Source: Mangrovibrevibacter kandeliae
GTDB taxonomy: Bacteria > Pseudomonadota > Alphaproteobacteria > Rhizobiales > Rhizobiaceae
Length of the DNA stretch: 64,000 bases
Assembly: GCF_024519155.1 (NCBI RefSeq)
Contig: NZ_JANIFJ010000002.1
Coordinates: forward strand, 620,001 to 684,000
Direction: 5' to 3'
Shown here: positions 30,001-40,062 of the stretch, in pieces
How positions within the stretch are numbered: the stretch's first letter is position 1
Layout of the letters: each line of letters begins with the position of its first letter
The notes under the pieces: model-generated
The model's database searches: none
Seen by the model: the letters and a program-made list of their open reading frames with translations, nothing else
Told to the model about the DNA's origin: nothing
Made by a program: the position numbers and the translations under genes

Positions 30001-30246
30001 GTCGGCAAGGTCGCGGGCTGCCGCGTGGTCGACGGCAAGGTGGAGCGTGGTGCCGGCGTGCGCCTCATCCGCGACAACGTCGTCATCCACGAGGGCAAGC
30101 TGTCCACCCTCAAGCGCTTCAAGGACGAGGTGTCCGAGGTGCCGATGGGCCAGGAGTGCGGCATGGCCTTCGAGCGCTACGAGGACATGCGCGTCGGCGA
30201 CGTCATCGAGTGCTTCCGCGTTGAGCACGTGGCGCGCTCGCTCTGA
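27088..30246 (+). CDS. infB: Translation initiation factor IF-2
   Basis: GTPase that delivers fMet-tRNA to the 30S subunit and promotes subunit joining. The 1052-residue product is longer than most because of an Ala/Pro-rich low-complexity linker at residues about 60-290. An Arg/Glu-rich helical segment and an IF2_N domain ([20 protein letters not shown] near 475) follow. The G domain has GHVDHGKTS at 559-567, DTPGHAAF and NKID. Domains III-IV and the tRNA-binding C2 domain complete it. It ends its operon; rbfA, normally next, is 27 kb away on the other strand. Confidence 0.97.
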   Translation: MSDTKSGDEKTLSVNTKKTLTLKRGGVEQSTVRQNFSHGRSKSVVVETKKRRIARPEDVKEPTPAPTVAAGLKPRPAAPTPAAGASAPQPAPAAARPATPAPAAPAPAPAAEMAPAPAAPVTPPAAAAPQVEAKAPETAAPAAPASTPTPAPAAEAPAPTPAPAPVEAKAPEPVAAAPAAPVSSEAAPSAPAAPRQEPPRAATPTVAARPAATSTAAPAARSPAPAAPRPGSATGTGRAETAGRGAPSQAGRPGGAPQGRPGGRDDRRPASQPGGRQPRGAVLSDLSSREMDARRRALELAKQREAEDRRLFLEAEARRISEEERRLREREESERRQAEEVARVAAEAEAKRRAEQDAARRSPTAAPTAESALAAAGRIVGRPGEGEEDESRPRTGATARRGAPRTAEAARPARTPRSGDDDRRRGKLTLDKALSGDEGARGRSLSSMRRRQEKFKRSQQSQQREKIAREVILPETITIQELANRMSERAVDVIKFLMQQGQMMKPGDVVDADLAELIAAEFGHTVKRVAASDVEEGIFGVADNPEHLQSRPPVVTIMGHVDHGKTSLLDAIRHANVVSGEAGGITQHIGAYQVEQDGRKITFIDTPGHAAFTAMRARGAQATDIAVLVVAADDSVMPQTIESISHAKAAGVPIIVAINKIDKHEAKPDRVRQQLLQHDVFVESMGGEVLDVEVSATKGTGLDKLLEAIILQSEILELKADPERTAEGVVIEAQLDRGRGPVATVLVQSGTLRTGDIIIAGDQWGKVRALVNDRSEQLKEATPATPVEVLGMAGTPQAGDRFAVVESEARAREIAEYRQRLAREKAIAKSAGQRGSLEQMMSQLQNTGLKLFPLVVKGDVQGSVEAIQSALESLGNEEVQARVVHSGAGAITESDISLASASEAAIIGFNVRANKQARDQAEREGIEIRYYNIIYDLVDDVKQALSGMLSPERRETFLGNAEILEVFNISKVGKVAGCRVVDGKVERGAGVRLIRDNVVIHEGKLSTLKRFKDEVSEVPMGQECGMAFERYEDMRVGDVIECFRVEHVARSL

Positions 30247-30255
30247 GACGAACAC

Positions 30256-30285
30256 GAACGGCGGCTTCGGCCGCCGTTCCCTTTT
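30256..30285 (+). terminator. Rho-independent terminator after infB
   Basis: A perfect 10-bp stem GAACGGCGGC/GCCGCCGTTC with a TTCG tetraloop and a short T-run (CCTTTTG), nine bases after the infB stop. The strength is high because of the GC stem and stable loop. Confidence 0.85.
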
Positions 30286-30392
30286 GCACCTTGCCGAGGT
30301 GAGTGCGCATGAAGGTCGCCTTCGGGTGGCGCCGCCGAGGGGTCAGCGAGCTGAGGACGGTCACCGGCGCTGGCGCCGCGCATCCGGTCGGA

Positions 30393-32003
30393 TCAGGGCG
30401 CTCTAACGAGCGGCGACCCTCCATACGACGCTCCTGTCGGATCGGCGTGCAGATACTGCGAAAGTCGCCACCTGCGAAAGCTCCAGTTGCGCCAGTCTCC
30501 GGAACGCGCCAGGTAGGCTCGAGCGAGGCGGTCGCGTAGATTGCGCGCCTGAAGCGCTCTTGAGCGGGCAAACCCGTCCGGTAGCGCGCGTGGCTCGCCC
30601 GCCAGCAGATGATCGAGATAGTCGTCGAGCGCCGGGATCGCCGAGGGACCGAGTGAGCCGAAGTGGCTGATGTCGAGGGGCATTCCCTGCCCCGTCAGTT
30701 CGCGGCTGTGTTTCACGTTGAACCGCGCAATCATCGCGTTGGTATCGATGAAGCAGGATCCCGCGAAAACGACTCCGAGGACGGTCAGGTTCGCTGCGAC
30801 CAGCCAGCGGTTCGACCGCCGACAAGCGATCTGCAGGCAAATCAAAACGAGACCTGCAGCAACGAGCCCCATCCAGGCGAAGGCTGCAAGACGCCATTGG
30901 GTCAGCGCGTAGACGTCGACATAGAGATCGAGGCGCAGCATTGCCGAGACGACGAGGACCACGTTCTGCCCGATCCAGAGGTAGACGAGGATTCTCGTCC
31001 GGCGGTCGACGCTCGCGGTGGCATCAGGGCGAAAGGCCAGGATGACGAACGCGGCTGCCAGCAGCGCCGCCGCGACCAGCGTATATGCGCCGCGATGCGC
31101 ATAGTCGGCATAGCTGACGCCCGGAGGAAGCCGCATCCCGCCCCAGAGATACGTGGCATCGAGCCCGGTCTGAACCGCGAATACGACGTTGAAGAGGAGG
31201 AGTGCCCGCAGGATCGCGGCTGGCCCGCAGAGGGATTGCAATCGAAGGGACGATACGCGGACCCTCGCCGCCACCGCATCAGGCTGTGATGAAAGTGTGG
31301 ACGTGCCCCTCCCGAGCAGACGCGGCCTCAGGAAGGGCCAGACCAAACCGCACACGAGAATCCAGAAGAGGACTCTCGCCGGATCGACCTGCGTGAGGAG
31401 ACGCGAAGGATAGAGCGCCGCCAACCCTTTTTCGATGATCGGATTGCCTGCGCCAAGAAGCGTCAGAAAGCCGAGGCTGAGGATGAGGGGCATGATCCAG
31501 ACCAGCCAGGCGCGAGCATTGGCCGCCGATCGCGTGCCGCGTCGCAAAGTTCGCTGCCGGACCCGGAGGCGATCGCGCAGTTCGAGCAGACCTGCGATCG
31601 GTAGGGCCGCGAGAAAGGTTCCGAGCGCCGGGAGCGCCCCGAGGCCGGACGGAAGACGTCGGCTGGCCGCCAAAGCGAAGCCGGCAAGGCCGGTCACGGC
31701 CAGGATCGACGACCTCCAGTCGACCGTCTCGACCATCGCGACGAGCGATACCACGAGCAGGAATGCGAACCGGAGGGAATGCCAGCGGAGGCGGGTTCCG
31801 TTGCAGAGCGCGGCGGCAAAGGCCACCATTCCTATGAACAGAGGTGCGGACAGGCCGCTCCACCCGTAGGGCGTGTCGAAGAACAGGTCATCGGCGGTGA
31901 TCGTCAGCACGAGTGCGGCGATCGCATAGCGTGACAGCGCGGGCCGGAACGGTGTGGCACTGTTGATCAGCTGTCGGGGCATGACGGCGAGCGGGATTCG
32001 CAC
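30393..32003 (-). CDS. DUF4173 family polytopic membrane protein
   Basis: A 536-residue protein with about twelve hydrophobic spans and a C-terminal cytosolic tail rich in Arg and Trp. The family pattern WGGMRLPPGVSYADYAHRGA near the middle identifies DUF4173; the function is unknown. A GTG start is chosen because GAGGAAA lies eight bases upstream, and because the longer open frame would begin upstream of, and so include, the CTTTGC palindrome, which looks regulatory. It is downstream of the winged-helix regulator gene and probably controlled by it, since both promoters carry matching palindromes. Confidence 0.8.
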   Translation of the reverse strand: MRIPLAVMPRQLINSATPFRPALSRYAIAALVLTITADDLFFDTPYGWSGLSAPLFIGMVAFAAALCNGTRLRWHSLRFAFLLVVSLVAMVETVDWRSSILAVTGLAGFALAASRRLPSGLGALPALGTFLAALPIAGLLELRDRLRVRQRTLRRGTRSAANARAWLVWIMPLILSLGFLTLLGAGNPIIEKGLAALYPSRLLTQVDPARVLFWILVCGLVWPFLRPRLLGRGTSTLSSQPDAVAARVRVSSLRLQSLCGPAAILRALLLFNVVFAVQTGLDATYLWGGMRLPPGVSYADYAHRGAYTLVAAALLAAAFVILAFRPDATASVDRRTRILVYLWIGQNVVLVVSAMLRLDLYVDVYALTQWRLAAFAWMGLVAAGLVLICLQIACRRSNRWLVAANLTVLGVVFAGSCFIDTNAMIARFNVKHSRELTGQGMPLDISHFGSLGPSAIPALDDYLDHLLAGEPRALPDGFARSRALQARNLRDRLARAYLARSGDWRNWSFRRWRLSQYLHADPTGASYGGSPLVRAP

Positions 32004-32107
32004 GGCGGTTTCCTCGTACACGGGACGGATGGGTTGGACCAAGCGGCGACGGTTGAAGTCAGCCTGCCAAAGCGGCGCACGCGACGTCGAAGCCAGATCC
32101 ACAAGTT

Positions 32108-32122
32108 CTTTGCATCGCAAAG
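32108..32122. promoter_or_regulatory. CTTTGC palindrome upstream of the DUF4173 gene (operator 1)
   Basis: CTTTGCATCGCAAAG: six-base perfect arms around a three-base centre, 105 bases before the DUF4173 start and 26 bases beyond the regulator's stop codon. It is nearly identical in sequence and size to the palindrome at 33120-33134. Confidence 0.6.
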
Positions 32123-32147
32123 TAGACAAGCAAATCGAGGGAGGTCG

Positions 32148-32507
32148 TCAGACGCCCTTTGGTGCGAGCGAGATGTCGGGCGCAAGCTCAGCGGCTTCCG
32201 CTGCGTTCCGGACGACCTCTTCGAGCACGGCAAGATAGTCGAGAAAACGCTGCCGGCCCTCCGCCGTCAGACGGCATTGCGTCAGCGGTCGCTTTCCCTC
32301 GAAGCTCTTCTCGATCCGCACGATTCCCGCCTCCTCGAGCACCTGAAGATGGCGGCTGAGATTGCCGTCGGTCAGGCCGCAGAGCTTCTTGAGATCCGTG
32401 AAGGCCAGTCCTTTCGGTCGGCCGACGAGAGAGGTCATGATGCCAAGTCGCGCCTTCTCGTGGATGAGGCGGTCGAGGCCCTGATAGGAGAAAGGCGCTT
32501 CAGGCAT
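32148..32507 (-). CDS. Winged-helix transcriptional regulator
   Basis: A 119-residue ArsR/MarR-like regulator of the PF13601 type. The recognition region TDLKKLCGLTDGNLSRHLQVLEEAGIVRIEK is split here for reading: TDLKKLCGLT, then DGNLSRHLQV, then LEEAGIVRIEK. A wing with GKRPLTQCRLTAEGR and a dimerising C-terminal helix follow. No cysteine pair or other ligand site is obvious. The ATG has a GGAGG site and overlaps the end of the upstream membrane-protein gene by eight bases, so the two are co-translated. It probably binds the two CTTTGC palindromes. Confidence 0.88.
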   Translation of the reverse strand: MPEAPFSYQGLDRLIHEKARLGIMTSLVGRPKGLAFTDLKKLCGLTDGNLSRHLQVLEEAGIVRIEKSFEGKRPLTQCRLTAEGRQRFLDYLAVLEEVVRNAAEAAELAPDISLAPKGV

Positions 32508-33111
32508 CTCTGCCTCCGGCGACTGCATGGAAGGCGAGGCCGCAGATGAACTGCCCGATGCCGAAGGGGATGCCCATCGCCCACGGCGAAGGGATGTCGG
32601 CGCCGACGCTCGCAAGGAGCGCGGCGAAGCCGGAGAGGAAATACCAGGCGCCGGCGATCGCCATCCCGGTCGGAAACGAGCGCAATCCTGCGAAGATGCC
32701 GAGCGCGATGAGGATCTGCCAGAGCCCGGGCAGCATCCAGATCGCCTCCGGCACGAGCCGATAGACCAAGGCGGCCAAGCCGGCACCCGCGATGCCGGCG
32801 GGCAGGAATTGAAGCACCGCATTGGCGATCATCGCATCGGCCAGGCCACCATGCCGACGGCGCGACCGGCCGATCATTTCACCGCCGATGATCGCCGCGC
32901 AGATGAACGCAACGCCGATCCAGGTCGCGAAATAGCCGAGCGACGTGGTCCGGAGATCGGGCGCCACCCACGCCTGCAACGCCGCCGTCAGCAGCGCCAG
33001 CAAGCCCGTGCCGGCGAGCGCCAAGGGGCCGAGACCGCGAAAGATCGTACCCTCGGCGATGCGTTCGCGGATCTCGCTGATCTCTGCAAGGGCTCTCTCG
33101 TAATCCTGCAT
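32500..33111 (-). CDS. Membrane protein co-encoded with the winged-helix regulator
   Basis: A 203-residue protein with a short charged N-terminus (MQDYERALAEISEIRERIAE) followed by six hydrophobic segments. I recognise no named family beyond its frequent pairing with PF13601-type regulators. The ATG is chosen nine bases downstream of a palindromic operator; a longer frame would run through the operator. It is the first gene of a two-gene unit with the regulator and is therefore a candidate sensor, anti-regulator or main target. Confidence 0.75.
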   Translation of the reverse strand: MQDYERALAEISEIRERIAEGTIFRGLGPLALAGTGLLALLTAALQAWVAPDLRTTSLGYFATWIGVAFICAAIIGGEMIGRSRRRHGGLADAMIANAVLQFLPAGIAGAGLAALVYRLVPEAIWMLPGLWQILIALGIFAGLRSFPTGMAIAGAWYFLSGFAALLASVGADIPSPWAMGIPFGIGQFICGLAFHAVAGGRDA

Positions 33112-33119
33112 CACTCTAG

Positions 33120-33134
33120 CTTTGCAATACAAAG
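33120..33134. promoter_or_regulatory. CTTTGC palindrome upstream of the regulator operon (operator 2)
   Basis: CTTTGCAATACAAAG, with arms CTTTG/CAAAG, the same 15-base length as operator 1 and differing at four central or arm positions. It ends nine bases before the start codon of the membrane-protein gene, so a bound regulator would block initiation. A lone CTTTTG half-site follows at about 33141. Confidence 0.6.
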
Positions 33135-33223
33135 AATACGCTTTTGTAGAGAGAATGGCGCGACGAAGCAAGAGCGCCGCTCGACTGACGGTCGGCCGTG
33201 TGACCGAGTCGATCATGTGCCGC

Positions 33224-34542
33224 TCAACGATCCTCCAGGATCGCGAGGGCGACGAGCATCAGGAGCACCGCGGGAGCGATCTTCACCAGCGGCCCGAGCG
33301 GATCCAGCCAGAGCGCCGGCGTCAGCACCGTCGCGGCTCCAGCATAGGCAATCGCCAGCACGGTACCGGCCACCAGCCCGCGTCCGCAGGTCCGGCGAAA
33401 CGCGATCGCGAGCCCGATCAGGACGTCGAGAAGGCTGGTGGCGATGGTCAGTGCTGTCGCCGGCAGACGGGGAAGACCGAGGGCTGCGATGATCGACGTC
33501 GCCGCCTCCAGCGCGGCGGTGAGCGCGATCAGCCCGGTGCCGATCCAGAACAGCGACAGAACCGTCAGGATCGGGCCCTTCAAGAGATAGAGCCGGCCGA
33601 ACCAGCGCTCCTGAACGGTCGAGGGCAGCGCTGCGACGACGGCGGCCGCCGGCTGCGGCCGGATGCCGGTCTCCGCCGACCATGCCGTGGGGTTGCCGGT
33701 TACGCCCCGGCGCAGTTCGGCGAGTGCCGTGCTGCGGATCGGGGGACGCCAGCCGAGCCGCGCGACCGCATCACCGCAGAGGCTGCCGAGCCGCAGCAGG
33801 AGACCGGGGAGCGCCGCCCGTCGACGCGGTCCGCCGAAGTGCGTTCCGAGCGCATTCACCACCGCGCCGACCGTCGTCGGGTCGGGTTCCATCACGTCCC
33901 AGGTTGCCGCGACGTCGCGACGGCCGGCGCGCCAGTCGTCCGCCGCCCATGCCACGGTGCGAGCGATGTGGTGACGGATGTGACCGCGAAGGGGCGCGCC
34001 GCAAGCGACGGCGGCAGGGCGAACGGGAGCATGGCCAAGGCTCGCATCAAGGCGCTGCCGCCGAAAGCCGCGTCGGCCAGCACGAAGCCCGGTCGCAGGA
34101 TGAGATGCGGCACGCCGGACCGCTGGATGATGCTCTCGCCAACGCGCTTGGTCCGGCTGAAGGCGGTGCGATCGTCGCCGGGGCTGCCGGGCACGGACAG
34201 ATGGATGAGGAGGCCTGGGTGTGCGCGCATTGCCGCGGTCAGCCGTTCGACGAACCCGACATGCGCGGCCTCGCCCGTACCGCGGCCGCTGTCCTGCAGG
34301 ACGCCGATGCAGTTGACGACGACCTTGGCCCGGGTGCGATCGAGGAGCGCGCACAACTCCGGCTCGGCCAGTGCGACCAGCGGCGCAGCGATTCGCGCCG
34401 CGCCGAAACGAGCCGCCTGCGCGGGTGAGAAGTGCCGCGCCGCCGCGACGACCAGGCGGCCGTCGCGCGCCAGCCAGTCCGCGACCGCCTCGCCGATCAG
34501 GCCCGAAGCTCCGAGGACCAGGATCGTCGGGTCCCGGCTCAC
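33224..34542 (-). pseudogene. SDR/NmrA-like NAD(P)-binding protein with DoxX-like tail, frameshifted
   Basis: Two overlapping frames together give one ~440-residue protein. The first frame reads [19 protein letters not shown] (Rossmann motif), [14 protein letters not shown] and HLILRPGFVLADAAFGGSAL. The second continues with IARTVAWAADDWRAG, VTGNPTAWSAETGI, VQERWFGRLYLLKG and four DoxX-like membrane spans. The frames join near 33972, where adding one base would restore VTSVDHIARTV. The GTG start overlaps the DUF2269 stop (GTGA). As written, the product would end soon after the Rossmann domain. A sequencing error is possible. Confidence 0.8.
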
Positions 34543-35006
34543 GGCTTTGCCACCATCAGCCACAGGATGGCGATCACCGCACCGAAGCCTGGAATCCCGC
34601 AGACGAACCACCATCGGAACAGCCGGTGATAGGCGGCCGGCAGCGGTGCGCCGTTGGCGGCCGCCGTGCGCGCGAGATCGCGCATCCGGATCTGCATCCA
34701 CACCACCGGCAGCCAGAAGGCGCCGGCAATCGCATAGAGGATGAGCGCGAGGCCGAGCCAGCCGTGGGTGAGAGAGAGGTCGAGCTGCTGCGCCAGGAGG
34801 TAGCCCGTCACCGGCTGGGCGATCACCGCGCTTGCCGTGAAAAGGAGATCGGCGAGCACCACCACGCTGGCAGTGCGGGCGACGAAGCTCGCATCGCGGC
34901 TGAGATGGGCCATCAGCATGAAGAAGGCGATGCCCATGCCGGTGCCGAGGATCACCACGGCGCCGAGGATGTGCAGAAAGCGCAGGACCAGGTAGGCGTC
35001 CGGCAC
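34539..35006 (-). CDS. DUF2269 family membrane protein
   Basis: A 155-residue protein with four hydrophobic spans and the DUF2269 pattern: [20 protein letters not shown] at the start, GYLLAQQLD in the middle, and [16 protein letters not shown] with [15 protein letters not shown] near the end. The His and Arg residues near the membrane borders resemble cytochrome b561-like or DoxX-linked proteins, but the function is unknown. Its stop overlaps the GTG of the frameshifted SDR/DoxX-like gene by four bases, so the pair was probably functionally linked. It follows purH by 11 bases. Confidence 0.85.
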   Translation of the reverse strand: MPDAYLVLRFLHILGAVVILGTGMGIAFFMLMAHLSRDASFVARTASVVVLADLLFTASAVIAQPVTGYLLAQQLDLSLTHGWLGLALILYAIAGAFWLPVVWMQIRMRDLARTAAANGAPLPAAYHRLFRWWFVCGIPGFGAVIAILWLMVAKP

Positions 35007-35017
35007 GATGCGTGGCG

Positions 35018-36634
35018 TCAGTGGCGGAAGTGGCGCATGCCGGTGAAGACCATCGCGATGCCGGCGTCGTCGGCGGCCTTGATCACCTCGTCGTCGCGCA
35101 TCGAGCCGCCCGGCTGGATCACCGCCGTGGCGCCGGCCTCGACCGCCGAGAGCAGGCCGTCGGCGAACGGGAAGAAGGCGTCGGACGCGACCGCCGAGCC
35201 CTTGGTCAGCGGCTCGGCGAGGCCCGCGGCCTTCGCGGCTTCGCCCGCCTTCAGAGCGGCGATGCGGGCCGAGTCGACGCGGCTCATCTGGCCGGCGCCG
35301 ATGCCGACCGTCGCGCCGTCCTTGGCATAGACGATGGCGTTCGACTTGACGTGCTTGGCGACGCGGAAGGCAAAGCGCAGGTCCGCGAGCTCGCGCTCGG
35401 AGGGCGCGCGCCTGGTCGCCACCTTGAGGTCGAGATCGTCCACCACGCCCGCATCGCGCGACTGGACGAGGAGGCCCCCGGCCACCGACTTCACCAGCCG
35501 GCCGGGCGCACGCGGGTCCGGCAGGCCGCCGGTGAGGAGCAGACGGAGGTTCTTCTTGCCCGCGACGAGGGCGATGGCCGCCTCGTCGGCATCCGGCGCG
35601 ATGATCACCTCGGTGAAGATCTTGACGATCTCCTCGGCCGCGGCCGCGTCGAGCGTGCGATTCAGGGCGACGATGCCGCCGAAGGCCGAGACCGGGTCGC
35701 AGGCGAGCGCTCGGGCATAGGCTTCGGCGAGGCTCGCGCCCTCCGCGACGCCGCAGGGGTTGGCGTGCTTGATGATGGCGACCGCCGCCGTGCGCGCCGG
35801 ATCGAACTCGCCGACGAGCTCGAAGGCGGCGTCGGTGTCGTTGATGTTGTTGTAGGACAGCTCCTTGCCCTGCAGCTGGCGCGCCGTCGCCACCCCCGGC
35901 CGGCTCGCACCGGTGCGGTAGAAGGCGGCCGACTGGTGCGGATTCTCGCCGTAGCGCAGGGTCTGCGACAGGGCGCCGGCAACGCTGATCCAGTCGGGCG
36001 CGGACTCGCCGAGCGTCTCGGCGAACCAGCCGGAGATCGCTGCGTCATAGGCGGCGGTGCGGGCAAAGGCTTTGGCGGCAAGCGCGCGGCGCAGCGCAAA
36101 GCCGGTCTTGCCGCCGTCGGCCCGCAGCGCCTCGAGCACGCGCGGATAGTCGGCCGGATCGGTGATCGTGGTGAGGTAGGCGTGATTCTTGGCGGCGGCG
36201 CGGATCATCGCCGGTCCGCCGATGTCGATGTTCTCGACCGCCGTGGCATAGTCGGCGCCGCCGGCGACCGTCGCCTCGAACGGGTAGAGGTTGACGACGA
36301 GGAGGTCGATGCCGGCGATGCCGTGTTCGTCCATCGCCTTGGCGTGCTCGGGATCCTGGCGGATGCCGAGAAGGCCGCCATGGACACCCGGATGCAGCGT
36401 CTTCACCCGGCCGCCCATGATTTCGGGAAACCCGGTGAGATCCGACACGTCCTTGACCGGCAGCCCTGCCGTCTCGAGCGCCTGGCGCGTGCCGCCGGTG
36501 GAGACGAGCTCGATGCCGAGTTCGACGAGGGCGCGGGCGAAGTCGACGATCCCCGTCTTGTCCGAGACCGACAGGAGCGCGCGGCCGACCGACACGGTGT
36601 CCGGGGCGGGGAAGGTGCTGGCGGAAACGGCCAT
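35018..36634 (-). CDS. purH: Bifunctional AICAR formyltransferase/IMP cyclohydrolase
   Basis: Performs the last two steps of de novo purine synthesis, from AICAR to FAICAR and then IMP. The 538-residue product has the N-terminal cyclohydrolase domain ([43 protein letters not shown]). The C-terminal transformylase domain carries [36 protein letters not shown] and the final [14 protein letters not shown]. The ATG gives [11 protein letters not shown]; an upstream extension is not family-like. It precedes DUF2269 and follows the heparinase-like gene, a common Hyphomicrobiales order. Confidence 0.97.
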   Translation of the reverse strand: MAVSASTFPAPDTVSVGRALLSVSDKTGIVDFARALVELGIELVSTGGTRQALETAGLPVKDVSDLTGFPEIMGGRVKTLHPGVHGGLLGIRQDPEHAKAMDEHGIAGIDLLVVNLYPFEATVAGGADYATAVENIDIGGPAMIRAAAKNHAYLTTITDPADYPRVLEALRADGGKTGFALRRALAAKAFARTAAYDAAISGWFAETLGESAPDWISVAGALSQTLRYGENPHQSAAFYRTGASRPGVATARQLQGKELSYNNINDTDAAFELVGEFDPARTAAVAIIKHANPCGVAEGASLAEAYARALACDPVSAFGGIVALNRTLDAAAAEEIVKIFTEVIIAPDADEAAIALVAGKKNLRLLLTGGLPDPRAPGRLVKSVAGGLLVQSRDAGVVDDLDLKVATRRAPSERELADLRFAFRVAKHVKSNAIVYAKDGATVGIGAGQMSRVDSARIAALKAGEAAKAAGLAEPLTKGSAVASDAFFPFADGLLSAVEAGATAVIQPGGSMRDDEVIKAADDAGIAMVFTGMRHFRH

Positions 36635-36809
36635 CTCGAAAGCGTCCTTGCGGCGTCGCGGCCCGCGCGGCGCGGGCGAGGGGAGAACAGGCAGAGCCCG
36701 CGCGAGTGCTTTCGCAGCGGGCGCCGCTTCTGTAGCCCCATGCTCCCGGCAAGACAACGCCGCCGCCTCTGGCGCTTGAGGCGCCCGCCCGACCAGCGGT
36801 TCGTGCGGC

Positions 36810-38522
36810 TCAGTGCTCCGGACCGTCGCGCCGGAACGACCATTCCAGCACCGGCTCCTGGTAGGGGTCGAAGGCGATGGCGAGCTGCAGCGTCCGGCGG
36901 GCACCGCCGCTGGCAGCGAAGAACACGCTGTCCTCGATCTCGGCGAGGTGGTTGGCAGTGAAGTGCCAGACCTGCTCCCGGGTGGCGAGACGCACCGCGC
37001 GCCCCACCCGGCTGACATGGACGCTCGGATGCAGGTGGAAGCGCGCCACCGCCTCGACCGCATGCCCCTGCGGCGGGCGTGCCGCACGTCCGTGCGCCCC
37101 GAGGAGGCGATCGACGCCCTGCACAAGTCGGCCGTCGCGCGACAGGAAGATCGAGCGCTCGTGCTTCAGGCCGAAGGGGGCGAGATAGCCGTCGTGGCCG
37201 GCGGTGAAGCCCTGGCCGTCGTCGCCGTCCTCGCGGGCGACGGACACCTTGTCCGGGCCGGCGATCAGCGGCGTGCCGAGGAAGCGCTCGATGAGGTCGG
37301 AGCTCGCAAAGCGCGAGGAGGAGCGGTCGCCGATGGTAATCGTGGAATGGGCGGCCGTCGCCCGGGCGAAGCGCCGCCACTGCGCCTCGTCGGGCGCGGG
37401 TGCGCCGCAGTTGACGACGATGCGCGAGCGGCCGGACGACAGCTCGAAGGCGAGCGTGCCGGCATGTGCCTCGCCGGACAGATGCGGTGCCGGCGGCGCG
37501 CCGGTGTCGGCGATCAGCACCGTGCCGCCGCCGGCGAGCCGCTGGTAGCCGGACTGGCGCGCGAAGCTGATCGGCTCGCCCAGCGTTTCGTCGTAGCGCA
37601 GGAGCGCGGTCATCAGCTGAAGTTCGGAGACGCTGGCGCCGTTGAACAGGGCGAGCGTGCCGTCGACATGCCGGAAGAAGCGCAGCGTCGGCAGCATCCG
37701 GTCGATCGCCGAGAAGACGCCCTTCGGCACCGGGTGCGACTGGTTGGAGAAGGTCTGGCGCAGCGGCAGGAGCAGCGCGGCGATCTCGGGGATCACCGCC
37801 GGGTTGCGCGAGACGTGGCCGCCGTCCGGAAAGATCTGCTGGTTCAGCTCGTCGTTCAGCGCCCGGGCGGCGCTGCGCATCTGGCCGCCGCCGGTCGGCA
37901 GGCACAGCGACGCGAAGGCGAGCGCGATGCGGGCGCGCAGCCGGGGCAGCCCCTCCGGCGCCTCGCCGACGATCGAGCGGAGATAGCGCGTCTGACGGCA
38001 GAGGCTCTTCAGGAAGCGTCGGTAGAAGGCGTAGTCGGCGCCGTCGAGGATCGTCGGCGAGTGCGCCATCCAGGCGACGATGCGGCGCGCGGTGACTTCG
38101 GGATCGTAACCGAGACCGCCGACGCCGTTGCCGCGCGTTGCGATCCACTCGCTGACGAGCGAGCGGGCATTGCCGGCGGCGAGCGCGTCGCCGCACTCGG
38201 CCAGATGACGCAGCCATTCGAAGCTCTGCAGCTCGACCGCCCAGGCGCGCGTCGGCGGGATCACCTGGAAGGGCGAGCGGCCCGCGGCCTCCACCAGCTC
38301 GCCAGCGAAGTAGAAGCGGCCGGCATAGATGTCCTCGGCAAGGATCGGATCGCCGCGCCGCAGGTCCGGCGGGGCCACCAGCAGGCGTTCGGCGGTGGTG
38401 GCGGGCAGCAGCCAGCGATGCAGCGAGCCCGCGCGCAGATGCCGGCGGGCGCGTCGCCACGCCTCTTTCATCAGCAGCGCCGCCAGCCGCGGCTTGTCCG
38501 CCATTTGCGCCGTCACGCCCAC
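36810..38522 (-). CDS. Heparinase II/III family protein
   Basis: A 570-residue protein with an N-terminal helical alpha/alpha-toroid part (ETL, WRAxxWLxW-like segments; [28 protein letters not shown]) and a C-terminal beta-sandwich ([53 protein letters not shown]). This is the heparinase II/III fold, although chromosomal copies beside purH and rsmB in this order have no proven substrate. There is no signal peptide. The GTG start has a GAGGG sequence upstream; an ATG six codons further in (MADKPRL) is the alternative. Confidence 0.88.
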   Translation of the reverse strand: MGVTAQMADKPRLAALLMKEAWRRARRHLRAGSLHRWLLPATTAERLLVAPPDLRRGDPILAEDIYAGRFYFAGELVEAAGRSPFQVIPPTRAWAVELQSFEWLRHLAECGDALAAGNARSLVSEWIATRGNGVGGLGYDPEVTARRIVAWMAHSPTILDGADYAFYRRFLKSLCRQTRYLRSIVGEAPEGLPRLRARIALAFASLCLPTGGGQMRSAARALNDELNQQIFPDGGHVSRNPAVIPEIAALLLPLRQTFSNQSHPVPKGVFSAIDRMLPTLRFFRHVDGTLALFNGASVSELQLMTALLRYDETLGEPISFARQSGYQRLAGGGTVLIADTGAPPAPHLSGEAHAGTLAFELSSGRSRIVVNCGAPAPDEAQWRRFARATAAHSTITIGDRSSSRFASSDLIERFLGTPLIAGPDKVSVAREDGDDGQGFTAGHDGYLAPFGLKHERSIFLSRDGRLVQGVDRLLGAHGRAARPPQGHAVEAVARFHLHPSVHVSRVGRAVRLATREQVWHFTANHLAEIEDSVFFAASGGARRTLQLAIAFDPYQEPVLEWSFRRDGPEH

Positions 38523-38676
38523 ACCGCCCTCTCTCCCCCCGGCCTTTGCCGATGAGCCGCGCCCGATCAGCGTCGACGGCCGAGTGTCAGCGAGTATGGT
38601 AAATGCTCAGTTAAGACCCGGCGACGACCGCCATAGTGATCACAGAGCTAACGTCGCGCAACTTATGATTCAGTGC

Positions 38677-40062
38677 TCAGGCGACGCGCCTGAACCGCGC
38701 AGCGAAGAACCCGTCGAGCCCGGAGAGGGCAGGGTCACCGAGATCGAGCATCGCGGGCGTCGTTCGCAGCATTCCCGTCGGCGAGACCGCCTCGGCGAGC
38801 CCCATGACCTCGTCCGGGGCGACCGGATCGAGCGCGAAGTGACGGTGCTCGGCGAGGAACGCGTCCGCCACGGCCTCGCCCTCGATCGGGTCGAGCGAGC
38901 AGTTGGAGAAGATCAGGCGGCCGCCGGGCGCGGTGAGTTTGGCGGCATCGGCGAGGAGGCGGGCCTGGACCGCCGCGAGCTTCTCGATCTCGGCGGGGGA
39001 CTTGGTGAAGGCGACGTCGGGATGACGGCGCAGCGTGCCGGTGGAGGAGCAGGGCGCATCGAGGAGCACGGCGTCGAAGAGGGCCGGCGCTCGGAGGGTC
39101 GAGAGATCGCCCTGGACCAGCTGCGCCGTCAGCCCGAGCCGTTCCAGATTGGCGCGCAGACGCCGCAGGCGGGAGACGGAAATCTCGACGGCCGTGACCT
39201 CGGCGCCGGCCAGCGCGAGCTGGGCCGTCTTGCCGCCGGGCGCGGCACACAGATCGGCGGCCCGCTTGCCGGCCAAATCGCCGAACAGACGCGCCGGCAA
39301 GGCTGCCGCCGCGTCCTGCACCCACCATTCGCCCTCTGCGAAGCCTTCGAGCTCGGTCACCGGACCGCCATTGCCGGGAAGCCGCACCGAGCCGGTCGGC
39401 AGCAGGCGGCCCCCGAGCCGCTCGGCCCAGAGCGCCGGGTCCCGCTTGACCGTCAGGTCGAGCGGCGGCGGCAGGCGATGCGCGGCGGCGATGCGTGCCG
39501 CGGCGTCGTTGCCGTAGGCCGCCACCAGTCGCTCGTAGAGCCAGGCCGGGCAGTCGAGCCGGGAATCGCCATATCGGATGACGAGGGCGTCGCGCTCGCG
39601 CGACAGGCGGCGCAGCACGGCATTGACCATGCCGGCGTAGCGCCGGTTGCGCGGATCGGCATTGGCCGATTCGACGGCGAGGTCGACGGCCGCCGAATCC
39701 GGTACGCCGAGATGCAGGATCTGCGTCGCGCCGACATGCAGGAGATGGCGCAGCGCCGCGGCCCTGGCCGGCAGCGGACGGTCGAGGCAGGCGTCGAGCA
39801 TCGCCGCGATCGAGCCGTGGAAGCGCAGCGCCGACAGGAGGATCGCCTTCACCAGCGCCTGGTCGCGCGCTTCGAGCGCCCGGAGCCCGGGCTGGCCGTG
39901 CGCTGGATCGGTCAGGCCGTCGGCCGAGGTGCCGGTCTCGAGCACCGCACCCAGCAGCTTTGCCGCGATCTGTCGTGCCGCGAGTCCTGGCCGCTCGACG
40001 GCCGCTCGCGGCGGCTGCTCGTTGGAACCCGCGCGGCGTCCGGCGAAGGCGCCGCGGCTCAA
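38677..40062 (-). CDS. rsmB: 16S rRNA (cytosine-C5)-methyltransferase, RsmB type
   Basis: A 461-residue protein with an N-terminal NusB-like helical domain ([30 protein letters not shown]) and a C-terminal SAM-dependent m5C methyltransferase domain. The SAM loop is [13 protein letters not shown]. The two cysteines used in catalysis are in [17 protein letters not shown] and [13 protein letters not shown]. It methylates C967 (E. coli numbering) of 16S rRNA. A TTG start is inferred because it overlaps the htpX stop by four bases (TTGA) and fits the family length. Confidence 0.93.
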   Translation of the reverse strand: MSRGAFAGRRAGSNEQPPRAAVERPGLAARQIAAKLLGAVLETGTSADGLTDPAHGQPGLRALEARDQALVKAILLSALRFHGSIAAMLDACLDRPLPARAAALRHLLHVGATQILHLGVPDSAAVDLAVESANADPRNRRYAGMVNAVLRRLSRERDALVIRYGDSRLDCPAWLYERLVAAYGNDAAARIAAAHRLPPPLDLTVKRDPALWAERLGGRLLPTGSVRLPGNGGPVTELEGFAEGEWWVQDAAAALPARLFGDLAGKRAADLCAAPGGKTAQLALAGAEVTAVEISVSRLRRLRANLERLGLTAQLVQGDLSTLRAPALFDAVLLDAPCSSTGTLRRHPDVAFTKSPAEIEKLAAVQARLLADAAKLTAPGGRLIFSNCSLDPIEGEAVADAFLAEHRHFALDPVAPDEVMGLAEAVSPTGMLRTTPAMLDLGDPALSGLDGFFAARFRRVA

